A DNA stretch of 64,000 nucleotides from Piper betle (taxonomy: Eukaryota; Streptophyta; Magnoliopsida; Piperales; Piperaceae): contig JAURVB010013328.1 of NCBI GenBank assembly GCA_033002965.1, positions 1-64,000 of the forward strand. Direction: 5' to 3'. Both the position numbers and the translations under genes were made by a program. Numbering within the stretch: position 1 is the first letter of the stretch; every line of letters starts with the position of its first letter. The notes below the pieces were generated by a model. That model ran no database searches, was not told where the DNA came from, and saw only the letters and a list, made by a program, of their open reading frames with translations. This document shows positions 1-10,483 of this stretch, piece by piece.

Positions 1-19
1 TTTTTTCTGGGTCTTTACA
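1..19 (-). mobile_element. Terminal scrap of an LTR-A
   Basis: The first 19 bases end in GGGTCTTTACA. This is the same terminus as the solo LTR at 42480-44894, so an LTR-A in minus orientation runs in from the left of the window. It abuts an antisense reverse-transcriptase fragment. Confidence 0.7.
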
Positions 20-119
20 CCAGGTATGCGTGAAATACTACGTTCATGAGTGACAGAAAGCAGCCGCTGGTGCATTAGTTAGACCAAAAGGCATTACCAG
101 AAACTCATAATGTCCGTAA
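20..119 (-). pseudogene. Ty3/gypsy reverse transcriptase fragment
   Basis: Read on the minus strand, this encodes the [12 protein letters not shown] block of Ty3/gypsy reverse transcriptase and the following helix, matching 50650-50750 of element A2. It differs by small indels and stops near the segment for 'SLMNTVFH', so it is dead. It is bounded by an LTR end on the left and unrelated sequence on the right. Confidence 0.75.
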
Positions 120-289
120 GACACGATTAAACTCGATAGGCAAAGAGTCAAACAAAGAGGGTGAGTCCTACGGACCTATAGTCCTAGCTCTAAGCGTATT
201 TGCATATCTACGGGGAACTCAAACTCTGAAACCTACATTAGACCCACTACTAAGTAGAATACCAACATCTCTATATGATTCATGCTCGT
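120..289. other. Short unclassified segment
   Basis: No coding sequence is visible. Bases 204-289 resemble 20682-20770, sharing 'tctctatatg', 'aataccaa' and a 'catg.tcgt' end. The segment is therefore probably part of another repeated element whose ends I cannot place. LTR-A starts at 290. Confidence 0.4.
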
Positions 290-2698
290 TGTAATGACCT
301 GCCATTTTTCACAACATTGTGGGCCTAGCTGGCTAGGTGTTACTCACAATTTAGCAAATATGTCTAGCATTTCTAACAAACACATATATAAAGATCCCAC
401 AGTCTTATGGGGAAGCTATCACTGCCAATTCTTGTGCTAGTGCCTCACATTGTGAGATCCCTTAACTTAGTCCCACATCTAATACCTACTGGGAGAAGAT
501 CCTGTTTATAAGTGGGAATGGACTAGAGATCTTTAACTTCCGGGGTACCCATTTTAAAGAAATGACTTAGCCCATTATGTTGCACTTTGGGCTGGGTCAT
601 TACAAATGGTATGAGAGCCGACCTGGTTCCGTCTTAGATGGTGGGACGGACAAGGGACGTTGGCTAGGCTGCCGGTCACTGGCCAAAAAGGTCGTGGGCT
701 GGGGTTAGCAACGGGCCAAGACTAAAACGTTGGCTAGGCTGCCTGTCACGGGCCAGACAGGGCGTGGGTTGGGACTAGCAACGGGCCAAGAATAGGCATT
801 TCGGCGAAGAAATTTCCTAAGGTTGGTGGATTGTGAGATACCTCAACTTAGTCCCACATCTAATACCTACTGGGAGAAGATCCTGTTTATAAGTGGGAAT
901 GGACTATAGATCTTTAACTTCCGGGGTACCCATTTTAAAGAGATGACTTAGCCCATTACGATGCACTTTGGGCTGGGTCGTTACACACACCCTGGCCGTA
1001 GCCTTTTTATGGGGAGGCTATCACTGCACTCCAATGCGATGGAGGAATCGTGGTGCCTCGCTCACCCCGGCGGTACCTTTTGTATGGAGGCTATCACTAC
1101 TCCAAAACAATGTCGATGCATTACACAATTTACGCACATAATACGACCCCGTGTCGGACTAAGTCAATTCTTTGACCCCGGTTGCACTCGGTGCATGGTG
1201 GCCAAATCTGGTCTTAGGCCGACCTAGGCTACGAACAAAGAAAGTACGATGTTCTACCTATTATACGTACCTGACTTGAGATTTCATCTAACTGAAATCC
1301 GCTAACCCTAATCTAAATGAGGGCATAAAATTATACATTAGTATAATTTTATTTGCACGAACCTACATGCAACTACATGACTAGTATAACTATCCATTTT
1401 GAAGATATAAAATATATCATGCTCGACTTCATTAATTATTTAATTTCCACTAAGTCCAATGATAATTTATTATCAATGTGATATAATCAATTAAGTCCTT
1501 TTTCACATTTCCAATTAAATATCCCAAATAAAACCTTCATTTACCAGTTAATAATTCAATTATTAACCATACTCAATACTTAATTACTAGTATTAGTATA
1601 TTCTCTAATTGATTTGTATTATCCTAATTTAAGGATGTCACTAGTACAGTTATTTGTAATTTATTTTTAACTTGACCATATCGAGTCATCCCATATTTAC
1701 AAAGTTGCCATTCTTCTTCCCCAACGTCCTTCTCTTCCCACACCTTCTTCTTCGCACCCAAAACCAGCATGTTTTCTTTTCCTTCTATCTACCACACTGA
1801 TCCGATTGGAAAACCCCAAAGATCCATTCTTTATCCACTACTATCTCATGGAACTCGGACTACACCCTACATGGGGATCTTAATTTCACCATTCATGGTG
1901 GCCGACCAGCAGCCATGGCGACCATGTCCTGCCCCATCAAGGTGACGACCAGCACCACCCCAGGTGACGACCAGTGTGCACTTTCCATGGCGGATACAAG
2001 TCTGGCCAGCAACACCACCCATGGCAACACCGACCTGGTCTCCCTTCACGTTCCTGATTTGCATCCCTCCTCGACGGTCTGACTCGGCCACCCAAGGGGA
2101 CTCCGTCCGGCCAGCAGCACCGCCGGGAGCACTCCCTACTTCCAGCACGTCAACCCAACTCACAAGGATGGAAGATGGCGTTGTTGCTGCTGCAAAACAT
2201 CAGGATGACCTCCTAGTGTTCCCGTTCTCTTCGTTGATTTCAGATTTTAATTTTATGTTTATCATGCTTCTTATCCATTTGAGCATGTGTATTTATGCAA
2301 CTAAGAAGAGGAAAGGAAGAAGAATTACCCGAGACAAGGAGGAAGCTGGCGTTTGTCTGAAGAGAAATTATGTGGATGACACCCTCCCCTTCTCTTTATA
2401 TAATGTCATGAAGGCTAGGGTCTGTGAAAACTTACTTCGCCTGTATTTCACTTAATCGAGTAACCGGGTAATCGATATGATTCACTTTATTGTTTAAATG
2501 GTTTGATTCCACTTGATCGATTAAACAATAATTAACTGGTTAAAATACTTTTCACTTAACTGGGTAATTCACAGTTAACCGGTTAACGGTAAATAATTTG
2601 TATGGAAAAAAAATTTTCAACATTCAATCCCACCGTGACAAACGTATTTATTATTATTATGATTATTATTATTATTATTGTTATTTCGGATCTTAACA
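290..2698 (-). repeat. A1 3' LTR (family A)
   Basis: Starts TGTAATGACC and ends TTAACA, and aligns throughout with the solo LTR at 42480-44894. About 1.87 kb remain after removing the nested TRIM. It keeps only two of the roughly 60-bp 'GGCCGTAGCC' repeat units (about 986-1110), then the AT-rich middle (1260-1680) and a C-rich stretch (1700-2240). Bases 2640-2690 are a TTA microsatellite. The ORFs inside it are not conserved as protein and are ignored. Confidence 0.8.
451..985 (+). mobile_element. TRIM element with 154-bp LTRs
   Basis: A 535-bp miniature LTR retrotransposon. LTRs 451-604 and 832-985 begin TGTGAGAT and end GT(C/T)RTTACA. The 227-bp interior starts with a near-perfect tRNA-Met primer site (TGGTATGAGAGCC, one mismatch) and ends with the purine-rich tract AAGGTTGGTGGA. 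It has no coding capacity. The target duplication is CACAT at 446-450 against CACAC at 986-990, one mismatch. It sits inside the minisatellite of the A1 3' LTR. The same family forms the arrays at 29716, 52078 and 56928. Confidence 0.9.
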
Positions 2699-2718
2699 AT
2701 CTCCCCAATTGAGATTTA
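2699..2718 (-). promoter_or_regulatory. Polypurine tract of A1
   Basis: Immediately inside the 3' LTR, the minus strand reads AATTGGGGAGAT just before the TGTTAAGATCC LTR start. This is the usual plus-strand primer position. The motif 'TTTCGGGGACGAAAT', shared with A2 (54580-54600), lies just upstream of it. Confidence 0.7.
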
Positions 2719-2808
2719 TTTCGTCCCCGAAATATAATAGCATTAATAGGATATTCGTGATTAAGTACATCTCCAGTATAAGTTCATGTTATAACAATTA
2801 CACGGATT

Positions 2809-3499
2809 TTATGCTACAAATAGGCTAGGATATTTTCTGGTCATTTCCTGTTCAGTCTCCCATGTAGCTTCTTCTGATCCCTGATCTCTCCATAATACCT
2901 TTACCAAAGGGATCTCCTTGTTATGGAGTGTCTTTGTTTCCCTTGCCAAGATGCGAATCAGTTTTTCCTCGTAGGTGAAATCCGATTGTAGCTCTAAATC
3001 TGCAAAATTTGTGATAATGTGATTCTCATCTCGTACATATTTCTTTAGCATTGACACATGAAAGACATGGTGTACACCATCAAGGGTTGGTGGTAACACT
3101 AATCTATATGCACAACTTCCGATTCGATCCAGAATTAGAAATGGTCCTATGAATCTTGGCTTCAACTTCCCTGATGTTCTAAATCTGATCACTCCCTTTT
3201 TAGGTGAGGTCTTAATGTAGACGAACTCCCCAACTTGGAATTCTAAGTCCTTCCTTCGAGTGACAGCATAACTTTTCTGCCGATCCTGAGCTTCCTTTGA
3301 AGCCATTGTTGGATGAGTTTCACTTTTATCTGCTTCTCTCACCATCTCTAGCCTGACTATAACCACCTCTGTAGACTCCAACCAACATGATAGAGATCGA
3401 CAAGCCCTACCGTATAAAGCTTCAAACGGTGTCATTCCTATACTGGCTTGGTAAGAGTTATTATAGGTGATTTCAGCCAAGGCTAAATGTTTCTCCCAA
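2809..3499 (-). pseudogene. Integrase C-terminal half and chromodomain (A1)
   Basis: A 223-residue open frame (2809-3480) plus a few upstream codons to the 3499/3500 junction. It begins in the end of the integrase core (TYNNSYQASIGMTPFEALYGR), runs through the GPF.I..RIG.CAYRL region and [10 protein letters not shown], and ends with the chromodomain-like segment around VLWRDQGSEEATWE, then a stop after SLFVA. In a live element this is the C-terminus of Pol, which integrates cDNA and targets it to chromatin. Here it is severed from the catalytic half by the solo LTR at 3500-4481. It closely resembles 53760-54501 in A2. Confidence 0.85.
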
Positions 3500-3768
3500 T
3501 GTAAAAACCATGATTTTTATTACAAGACTCAAACCTAAATATTATGAAATAAATATAGATCAACCGATATGGTTGGTTATTAACTCGACTAGAAAATACC
3601 TATTAATGAATAAATGGTGGGGTGTGAGAATTTAATGAAGGGGCTCGTTGAACCTAGGAAATACCAATGGATGATGGGGTGTGAGAATTTAATGAAGGGG
3701 TTCGTTGAACCTAGGCAATACCAATGGATGATGGGGTATGAGAATTTAATGAAGGGAATGGTTGAAGT

Positions 3769-3779
3769 GTATATATATG
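3769..3779 (+). promoter_or_regulatory. TATA box of the D2 LTR
   Basis: GTATATATATG followed by GCAGGAGGAGGGAG. The same arrangement (TATATATA then GGAGGAGGG) occurs in solo LTR-D at 22558 and antisense at 37551 and 39953. It marks the start of the transcribed part of the LTR, about 95 bp upstream of the hairpin repeats. Confidence 0.5.
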
Positions 3780-3865
3780 CAGGAGGAGGGAGTATTTCAT
3801 CTATCATCTCCGTCCCAGACAACCTCCCCATTACTTTCTTCCCTAATGTTTTTTGTTTTCTTAAT

Positions 3866-4138
3866 GGATATGTCAGAATGGACCTGACAGCCAAAAATGA
3901 ATATGTCATAATGGACCTGACAGCCAAAAATGGATATGTCAGAATGGACCTGATAGCCAATAATGGATATGTCAGAATGGACCTGACAGCCAAAAATATA
4001 TATGGCTGAATGGACTTGACAGCCAAAAATGGACATGTTAGGTCCAATAATGACTAATCTCAGAATGACCTGGGAGACCACCTATTCTCAGAATGAACTG
4101 GGAGACAAATTTTTAATCTCAGAATGACCTGAGAGCCT
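3866..4138 (+). repeat. Hairpin minisatellite of D2
   Basis: About five units of 33 bp around TGTCAG-AATGGAC-CTGACA (first copy 3871-3889), then about three units of 29-33 bp around TCTCAG-AATGAC-CTGAGA (perfect at 4117-4134). Both types have a 6-bp stem and a 6-7-base loop. This is the one place where the two monomer types used by different LTR families lie side by side. Confidence 0.8.
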
Positions 4139-4481
4139 GTAGAACTACATTGAGCTTGATCCCGACATGGGTATGTTGGCTAATCAAGAATGTTTGATTT
4201 CAGCTCACCTGAGGAAAAATTACAATTATGGTTGGTGGATCTTTTACGAACTCAGGGTAGCAGAATGGATAATAAATTGGACTTCCTTTTATTTTCTTGT
4301 GTTATACATGTGGCTTTGAGAAACGATCCAAGACTGTGGAGTAACGCCCGGACCGGTTAGGGCTGGTCGTTACATGGTTGGTTTGGTTTAATTTGATCGT
4401 TACAGGGTTAGTTTGGTTTAATTTGGAGTAATGCCTAACCTACTGGGCCCATAGTATTGGCAAAAAATGGCGAGCGTTACA

Positions 4482-5180
4482 CCCAATCTCCTCCCCAGTC
4501 GATGATGCAAGCTCTTAACAAATCCTCCAAGGTTTGATTGGTCCTCTCACTCTGACCATCAGTTTGGGGTTTGATATGCTGTACTTAACTTGATTTGGGT
4601 CCCCAGAGCTTTTTGGAAAACTTGCCAAAAATGTGACGTGAATAGGGGATCTCTATTAGAGACTATCTCCTCTGGAATTCCATGCAGCCTGACATTGTAC
4701 CGTCCTTATTGATTTTGTGGGGATAAAGTGAGCTGCCTTAGTCAAACGGTCCACAACCACCCATATAGAGTCATGTCTCTTAAAGTCCTTGGGAGTTTAG
4801 TAATAAAATCACATGTGACATGCTCCCATTTCCAGGTAGGTATCTATAAATATTGTAATAATCCACTGCGTACTTATGTCGGGCTTTGATCAATTGGCAC
4901 GTCTGAACCTTGGAAACAAAATCCACCACAATATTCTTCATCCGAATCCACCAGTAGGTTCGTTTTAAGTCATGGTACATCTTTGTAACACCAGGGTGTA
5001 TTGAGAACCTTGAACGATGAGCTTCCTCCAGGATATCTCGCTTTAATGCATCATTGTTGGGTACACACAACCTCCCTCTAAATCTGATTACACTGTTGGA
5101 ATCTGATACAATGTCGGGAGTTTTGTCCAACATTTCATTCAGCTTCTCATCTTCCATTTGTGTTAGCTTAACTCGGTCCA
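4482..5180 (-). pseudogene. Integrase N-terminal half (A1)
   Basis: The minus strand encodes the zinc-binding HHCC domain and the start of the catalytic core: RFRGRLCVPN, EEAHRSRFSIHPGVTKMYHDLKRTYWW, then VQTCQ. The first Cys of the usual C-x2-C pair is Val here. The D,D-35-E core follows in several frames (DSIWVVVD near 4770, [10 protein letters not shown] near 4650). Stops and frameshifts break it. At 4487 it resumes into the half beyond the D2 solo LTR. Confidence 0.8.
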
Positions 5181-5796
5181 CCAATTCATTGGTGCTTCCT
5201 CCAGGTTCGCCAGTAGTCTTGTCATTCGTTCCACTGGGTTAATAGCTACCACCTCAACTGACATAGCCCAAAGTCTAGCTAGTTGTTGACCCTTGTCTAC
5301 CTTGCCCTTCCGACTCAACGCATCGGCTACAACGTATGATTTTCCCGAATGGTATAAAATTTGGAAATCATAGTTGTTCAAGTATTCTAACCACTGCCTT
5401 TGTCAATGGTTAAGGTCATTTTAGGTGAAGATATACTTCAAACTTTGGTGGTCGGTGAAAACCTTGAACTGAGTTCCGTACAAATAGTGTCTCCAAAATT
5501 TAAGAGCATACACAACTGCTGCCAGTTCCAAGTCATGGGTTTCATAATTTTGCTCGTGAATCTTCAATTGGCTAGAGGAGTAAGCCACCACCTTACAATC
5601 TTGCATGAGGACACATCCTTACCCGACTAGAGATGCATCATTGAAGACCACGAATCCTTCTTTGCCATTTGGCATAGTCAAAACTAGTGCAGTAGTTAAA
5701 CTCTTCTTCAAAGTGACATGAAGGCCGCTGGTGCATTTGTCAGACCAAAAGGCATAACCAGAAACTCATAATGTCCATATCGAGTTCGGAAAGCCG
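5163..5796 (-). pseudogene. RNase H with reverse-transcriptase scrap (A1)
   Basis: Minus-strand segments encode the end of RNase H ([46 protein letters not shown]) and its first Asp region (VVFNDAS near 5640). At about 5708 the sequence jumps from the RT-RNase H linker ('SLKKSLT') straight back to the RT block containing [11 protein letters not shown]. An internal deletion has removed the YxDD region. The fragment stops at about 5796 where LTR-E sequence begins. Confidence 0.8.
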
Positions 5797-7932
5797 GGTG
5801 TGAGGAACTCAAACGCGGAGTTGTCAGGATCCCTCGGGAATGGAACAGTCCGCTGGCACTAATCCAGAGCCCGCTTTGACTGTCACGGCATCCTCTGCAT
5901 GGTACGTGCAGTCGGTTTCTCCATCTCTCGTCTCACTGAAAACTCGATAAAACTATATATATAGGCCTGGGAAGGGATTTATATAATAGGCCCGAAGGCA
6001 ACTTGTGGTGGATCTTGTTTTCGAAATCATCCTCGAGGGATCTCATCCTCGAGGGGTTATTAATCCGGAAATATTCGATTAAATGGCCCGAGTTAAGTGG
6101 GATCCAATAAAACACCACTTAACCCGCCCTGCAATAATAAAATAAACATACAATGGAAGAGCGTAAAACAAGACGAGTCCTAAACGGACCTGGTAGAAGC
6201 TCCAAGCGTGTCATCGCGCCTAGGCGGCGAGCTCCTATTCCGTACCTACACATCAAAACTAAATACTAACGCCCGCTAACTAAATGATGCATCAAGCTCA
6301 ATAACATCACAATCACAATGCAAGCATCCATCAACATAACAATCAGAAAATCATAAAAATTAATTAATCCTAGCTCATCCTATTCATACTAATTTTATTA
6401 CGTGTCTATAACTTATGCCGTGGTCACTTATCATGCTCTGACCTGATCTACTTCATTAGATCACTGAACCTTCATTCACACTTAATCTCATCATGCAACT
6501 CATCGTTTCATCCATCATTAAACATTAATCACATCACTAATCATAAATATGAAAATAATTCTACCCATCCTATTCCTACCAATTTTATTGTATTTTTCCT
6601 AAGTTACATTACTCGATTATCATGCTCAATTTACTTACTTCATTAAATCCCTTAACCTCCATAAACTATCAATCACATCATAAATCAATCCTAGCATGTT
6701 GTGCTAACAATCATCATCAATTTTAAATAATCAAATCGGAGGTAATTATACCTCACGTCGTCGGCAATCGGCGACGGCTAGGGTTCCGTCGCGCATCTCG
6801 GAGCTCGAATTCGGCGCTCCTCGGCGTCCGATGTTCGATCGAGTCCAACTGGGTGAGCTCCGCGGAAGATCCGGTGAATTCCAGCGAATTCCAGAAATTC
6901 CGATTTTTCCGGCGGTTTTCCGGGAGCCACTGGCGGTTTTCCGGCGACTTCCGGTGGTTTTCCGGCAACAATCGCCGGCGGCGTCTACTAGCTGGATAGG
7001 GGTCATATAGGGTACCATTGGAACCGGCTCGGCGAGCCCGACACATCCACGACGTCCACATGGTCGGCCGAGGCGGTGGCTCGCCGGAAAAAGGCTAAAC
7101 AGAGCCGGCGGCGATGGGTCGCTAGATCCGGCCGGCCACGGTGGCGACGGCCTCCGTTCCAGTCGGGGAAGGCAGCTGAGGGGTCGAGGACGTCGAGCCG
7201 ACCACCTGATCGTGGTGGCGACGGTCGGCGGCGGCGCGATCGGCGACGCGACCAAAACCTTGCCGCGGCGCTACGCACGGCGATTCCGGCGTCACGGCGG
7301 CCCGATTGGGGCCGGACTTGGTCGGGGCAGCATGGCGACGGCGTCGCCGAGCTGGGCGGCGTCGGTCGACGGCCGGGCGGCGCCGACAGCGGCGGCGGTG
7401 GCGCGCGAACAGGGGCGGCGCGGCACGTTTTGGGGAAGAAAAGGTCGGGGAAGAGGAAGAAAAGGCTGGTGGCAGTTTCGTAAATAATACTTGACTCGTC
7501 TCCGGCTCGAGTCAAGTATAATAACTAAGTCGTATTAAATCCTAAAAAAAATTCATAAAAATCGGGAAAAATCCCGTAAAATCAAACAACACACAAAAAT
7601 CATAATGATATGTTCTAGAACTATCAACCCACCCAAGACTGCCCGAACGCGTCCTAACGCGGTAAACGGCCTAATACTAATTTTACGATCCATTATATAT
7701 AAAAATAATAAAAAAATTACTGGCATACTCTCATATATCTGATAACTCATTCTGTTCTGCTGTGTTCATGACGTTATCATCATATACTTGGGTACGCATG
7801 ACCCTCATAGCTCATACACGCGACTGGCATTGGCTCGGTACACGTGTCCTGAAACTGACTCAACTCGAAAAAATAACGGTCGACCCGACCGGTTCTGAAT
7901 ATAAAACCCTAACTCGAATCGTGGGTTTTACA
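5797..7932 (-). mobile_element. LTR-E fragment inside A1
   Basis: Aligns with 25168-27146 of the E element ('gaggaactcaaa', 'cctaaacggacctggtagaagctcc', 'cggcgagctcc', 'taacgcccgc') and ends in the same GGGTTTTACA terminus. The other end is missing and there is no target duplication, so it was trapped by deletion. The GC-rich block at 6740-7490 is full of CCGGAAAAC and CGGCGG motifs. It opens long frames on both strands that I do not regard as genes. Bases 6260-6740 are AT-rich and featureless. Confidence 0.8.
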
Positions 7933-8120
7933 CAAGGAATGGACGAAATCTCCCGTTGATGGAACGCAGTCTTCTCCATGGACTTCCACCAATATGATGC
8001 TTCCTCCTGAAGCATGATGTCACCAACCTCACTTGATGGCGATGAGGCACAGAGAGAGCTCTAAATGCTTTCGGTAATGTCCATCCAGCTGTCCGCCTTC
8101 ATTAGATCAGTCCCTCCAAT
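7933..8120 (-). pseudogene. Gag fragment of A1
   Basis: On the minus strand this gives the gag segment FIGGTD.MKADSWMDIT, SLCASSPS and MLQEEASYWWKSMEKTAFHQREISSIP, the counterpart of 47100-47290 in A2. A frameshift lies in the middle. It is cut by LTR-E on the left and joined by deletion to leader sequence on the right. Confidence 0.75.
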
Positions 8121-8148
8121 GAATAAGATGTGAGCTTTTGGGAAACCA

Positions 8149-8161
8149 GGCTCTGATACCA
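8149..8161 (-). promoter_or_regulatory. Primer-binding site of A1
   Basis: The minus strand reads TGGTATCAGAGCC, two bases inside the LTR that starts at 8164. It is complementary to the 3' end of initiator tRNA-Met, the usual primer of Tekay and copia elements. Confidence 0.8.
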
Positions 8162-8163
8162 CC

Positions 8164-9536
8164 TCTAACGACCCGCCATTTTTCACAACATTGTGGGCCT
8201 AGCTGGCTAGATGTTACTCACAATATAGCAAATATGTCTAACATTTCTAACAAACACATGTATAAAGATCCCACAGTCTTGGACCGTTTCCCAGTAGCCA
8301 CAGTTATTTCTAAAATAAATAAAAATGGAGTCCCCATATTTATTTTGCTCCATGCTCTGATAGTCAATCACCTAATTTCATATCTACACACAGGTATTTG
8401 CTACGCCCCATTTGTGGGGAAGCTCTCACTACCAATTCTAGTGCCAGTGCCTCACACACCCCGGCCGTAGCCTTTTCACGGGGAGGCTATCATTGCACTA
8501 TAGTGCCAGTACCTTACACACCCGGCCGTAGCCTTTTCCACTAAGTCCAATGATAATTTATTATCAATGTGATATAATCAATTAAGTCCTTTTTTCACAT
8601 TTCCAATTAAATATCCCAAATAAAACCTTCATTACCAGTTAATAATTCAATTATTAACCATACTCAATACTTAATTAGTATTAGTATATTCTTTAATTTC
8701 CACTAAGTCCAATGATAATTCATTCACAAGTACAGTTATTTGTAATTTATTTTTAACTTGACCGTATCGAGTCATCCCATATTTACAAAACTGCCATTCT
8801 TCTTCCCCACCGTCCTTCTCTTTCCCATACCTTCTTCTTCTTCGCACCCAAAACCAGCATGTCTTCTTTTCCTTCCAGCCAATTTCAGACCCCATCTTCT
8901 ATCTACCCCACTGATCCGATTGGAAAACCCCAAAGATCCAATCTTTATCCGCTACTATCTGATGTAACTCGAACTACACCCAACATCGGGACCTTAATTT
9001 CACCATTCATGGTGGCCGACCAGCAGCCATGGCGACCATGCCCTGCCCCATCAAGACATTAGGATGACCACCTAGTGTTCCCCTTCTCTTCGTTGATGTC
9101 AGATTTTAATTTTATTTTTATCATGCTTATTATCTAAACATGCTTATTATCCATTTGAGCATGTGTATTTATGCAACTAAGAAGAGGAAAGGAAGAAGAA
9201 TTACCCGAGCGAAGGAGGAAGCCAATATTTGTCTAAAGAGAAATTATGTGGATGATGCCCTCCCTTCTCTTTATATAATGTCATGAAGGCTAGGGTTTGT
9301 GAAAACTTACTTCACCCGTATTTCACTTAATCGAGTAACCGGGTAATCGATATGATTCACTTTATTGTTTAAACGGTTTGATTCCGCTTGACCGATTAAA
9401 CAATAATTAACCGGTTAAAATACTTTTCACTTAACCGGGTAATTCACAGTTAACCGGTTGACGGTAAATAATTTGTATTGAAAAAATATAAATTTTCCTA
9501 CATTCGATCCCACCGCGACGAACGTATTTATTATTA
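8164..9536 (-). repeat. A1 5' LTR, truncated
   Basis: Starts TCTAACGACCCGCC (one change from TGTAACGACC) and follows the family A LTR with internal deletions. The minisatellite is reduced to about two units (8395-8540), and the segment 'ccactaagtccaatgataatt' occurs twice (8538 and 8699). It stops at 9536 in the TTA microsatellite where the TAT-like element has inserted. The last bases of the LTR do not reappear after 14128. Confidence 0.8.
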
Positions 9537-9777
9537 TGTTCGTCCAAATTTTTCACCGCACCCCTCGGCTCAATCATGACGGCTAACCCAGCCAGTCGTG
9601 GTTGAACCCGTGGTTATGCCTAATTTAATAGAAATAAGATACGTGAGATTTATTCGGAAGAAAGGCATCGGGATCCAAGTGAGTTGGGAGCCTGCGTTGT
9701 GTTCTGGAGCTGCTGAGTTGTTGGATCGGGACATGGGCTAGGTGCACCAGGGGTATTGGAACTCCAAGAGTTTGGGA

Positions 9778-9785
9778 TGACGTCA
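9778..9785 (+). promoter_or_regulatory. Palindromic bZIP-type site TGACGTCA
   Basis: A perfect TGACGTCA palindrome about 160 bp upstream of the LTR TATA box, also present at 13543-13550. Plant bZIP factors such as the TGA group bind ACGT cores of this kind. Position and sequence fit an upstream promoter element, but nothing here shows that it works. Confidence 0.45.
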
Positions 9786-9945
9786 CAGGGCTACTTTGGT
9801 CCATTGATGAAATAACTCAAAGGTCAAGGGCAGATCTGGACTCATCTTTGTTGGTGACGTGTTTGGTGAAATCTGGTTCGTTGATGTGTTGATAAACGTC
9901 CAGGATCAAGCATTGGGTCATGCCTTAATTGTCCAAGCCAAAGTC

Positions 9946-9953
9946 TATAAATA
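9946..9953 (+). promoter_or_regulatory. LTR TATA box
   Basis: TATAAATA followed by GGGACC. It should drive the genomic RNA of the TAT-like element, placing about 430 bases of LTR leader before the primer site. The same box lies at 13711-13718 in the 3' LTR, where it could drive transcription rightward. Confidence 0.8.
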
Positions 9954-10415
9954 GGGACCTTCATTTGGTGGTGAAGGGGAGAAAAACAAAATGAGATCAA
10001 AAGTGATCAAGTGTGGGTGAGTGCCTCCCTGCGTGGAGATGTGAGGTAGTGTCGGGTAAAGGGGATTGCCGGTGTGTGGCGCAACCAGCCTTGGTCGGGG
10101 CCAAGTGCTGGGCACACCCGGTAAGCTGTCGGTGCAGCGTTGTCCACCTGTGACCGAACCATCCAGTTCTATTCCAGCAGCCTCGAGCCTGCGTGCCGAG
10201 TGCTGGGGAAGTCCTGTCGAGTGTGTGTGTCGAAATGGCCATCCCACCGAGTGCATAAGAATTGTCTAAGTGTTATTGGATACTTGTGACACTTTAGTCT
10301 CATCCACGCTGTCTCTTTGCGCGGCAAGGGCGCCTCGGTCCCACCGAACCCTTCCAACCCGACGCGGGAACACTCTAACCCGCACCAGCGGACGAACCCG
10401 CGCCCGAACATAAAT

Positions 10416-10434
10416 TGGCGACTCCACTGGGGAC
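10416..10434 (+). promoter_or_regulatory. Primer-binding site, TAT/Ogre type
   Basis: TGGCGACTCCACTGGGGAC lies five bases after the LTR end. From recall of the family, this is the primer site of TAT/Ogre elements and is usually assigned to tRNA-Arg. It differs from the tRNA-Met site of every other element in the window and fixes the lineage. Confidence 0.75.
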
Positions 10435-10483
10435 CGTCAAGAGGTAGCAGTGCAGCTTGAAGAGATAGTGTGGATAAAAGAAA

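Larger units (their letters stand above)
3500..4481 (+). mobile_element. Solo LTR, family D2
   Basis: Starts TGTAAAAACC and ends GCGTTACA, flanked by the direct repeat CCCAA (3495-3499 and 4482-4486). It is therefore a solo LTR inside A1 integrase. It holds three ~57-bp repeats (about 3614-3775, 'gtgagaatttaatgaag'), a TATA-like run at 3769-3779, then five 33-bp units and three ~30-bp units that can each fold into a hairpin. Removing it restores the integrase reading between the conserved segments around 3495 and 4487. Confidence 0.9.
290..9536 (-). mobile_element. Element A1: minus-strand chromovirus, heavily broken
   Basis: Read from right to left this is one Ty3/gypsy element: 5' LTR (8164-9536), primer-binding site (8149-8161), a gag remnant, then polymerase (RT scrap, RNase H, integrase, chromodomain), polypurine tract (2699-2718) and 3' LTR (290-2698). 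It is interrupted by a TRIM, a solo LTR of family D2 and a 2.1-kb LTR-E fragment that replaced most of gag, protease and RT. The element at 9537 cuts into its 5' LTR, and the outer end of that LTR is missing. The chromodomain-like C-terminus and the tRNA-Met primer site fit the Tekay/Del clade. Confidence 0.8.
9537..10410 (+). repeat. 5' LTR of the TAT-like element
   Basis: 874 bp from TGTTCGTCC to CGCCCGAACA, with the terminal inverted repeat TGTTCG/CGAACA. It carries a TATA box (9946) and a palindromic bZIP-type site (9778). Its repeat at 13302-14128 is almost identical. Confidence 0.93.

Noticed and set aside
1867..2455. Frames of 98 and 163 codons in the C-rich part of LTR-A (also 44171-44597, 54990-55199, 55538-55831)
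   Set aside because: They occur on both strands within the LTR, and frameshifts between copies change the protein completely; no domain.
9997..10269. 81- and 67-codon frames repeated identically at 13761-14033
   Set aside because: They are part of the duplicated LTR of the TAT-like element, downstream of its TATA box, without a domain; identity reflects the LTR pair.
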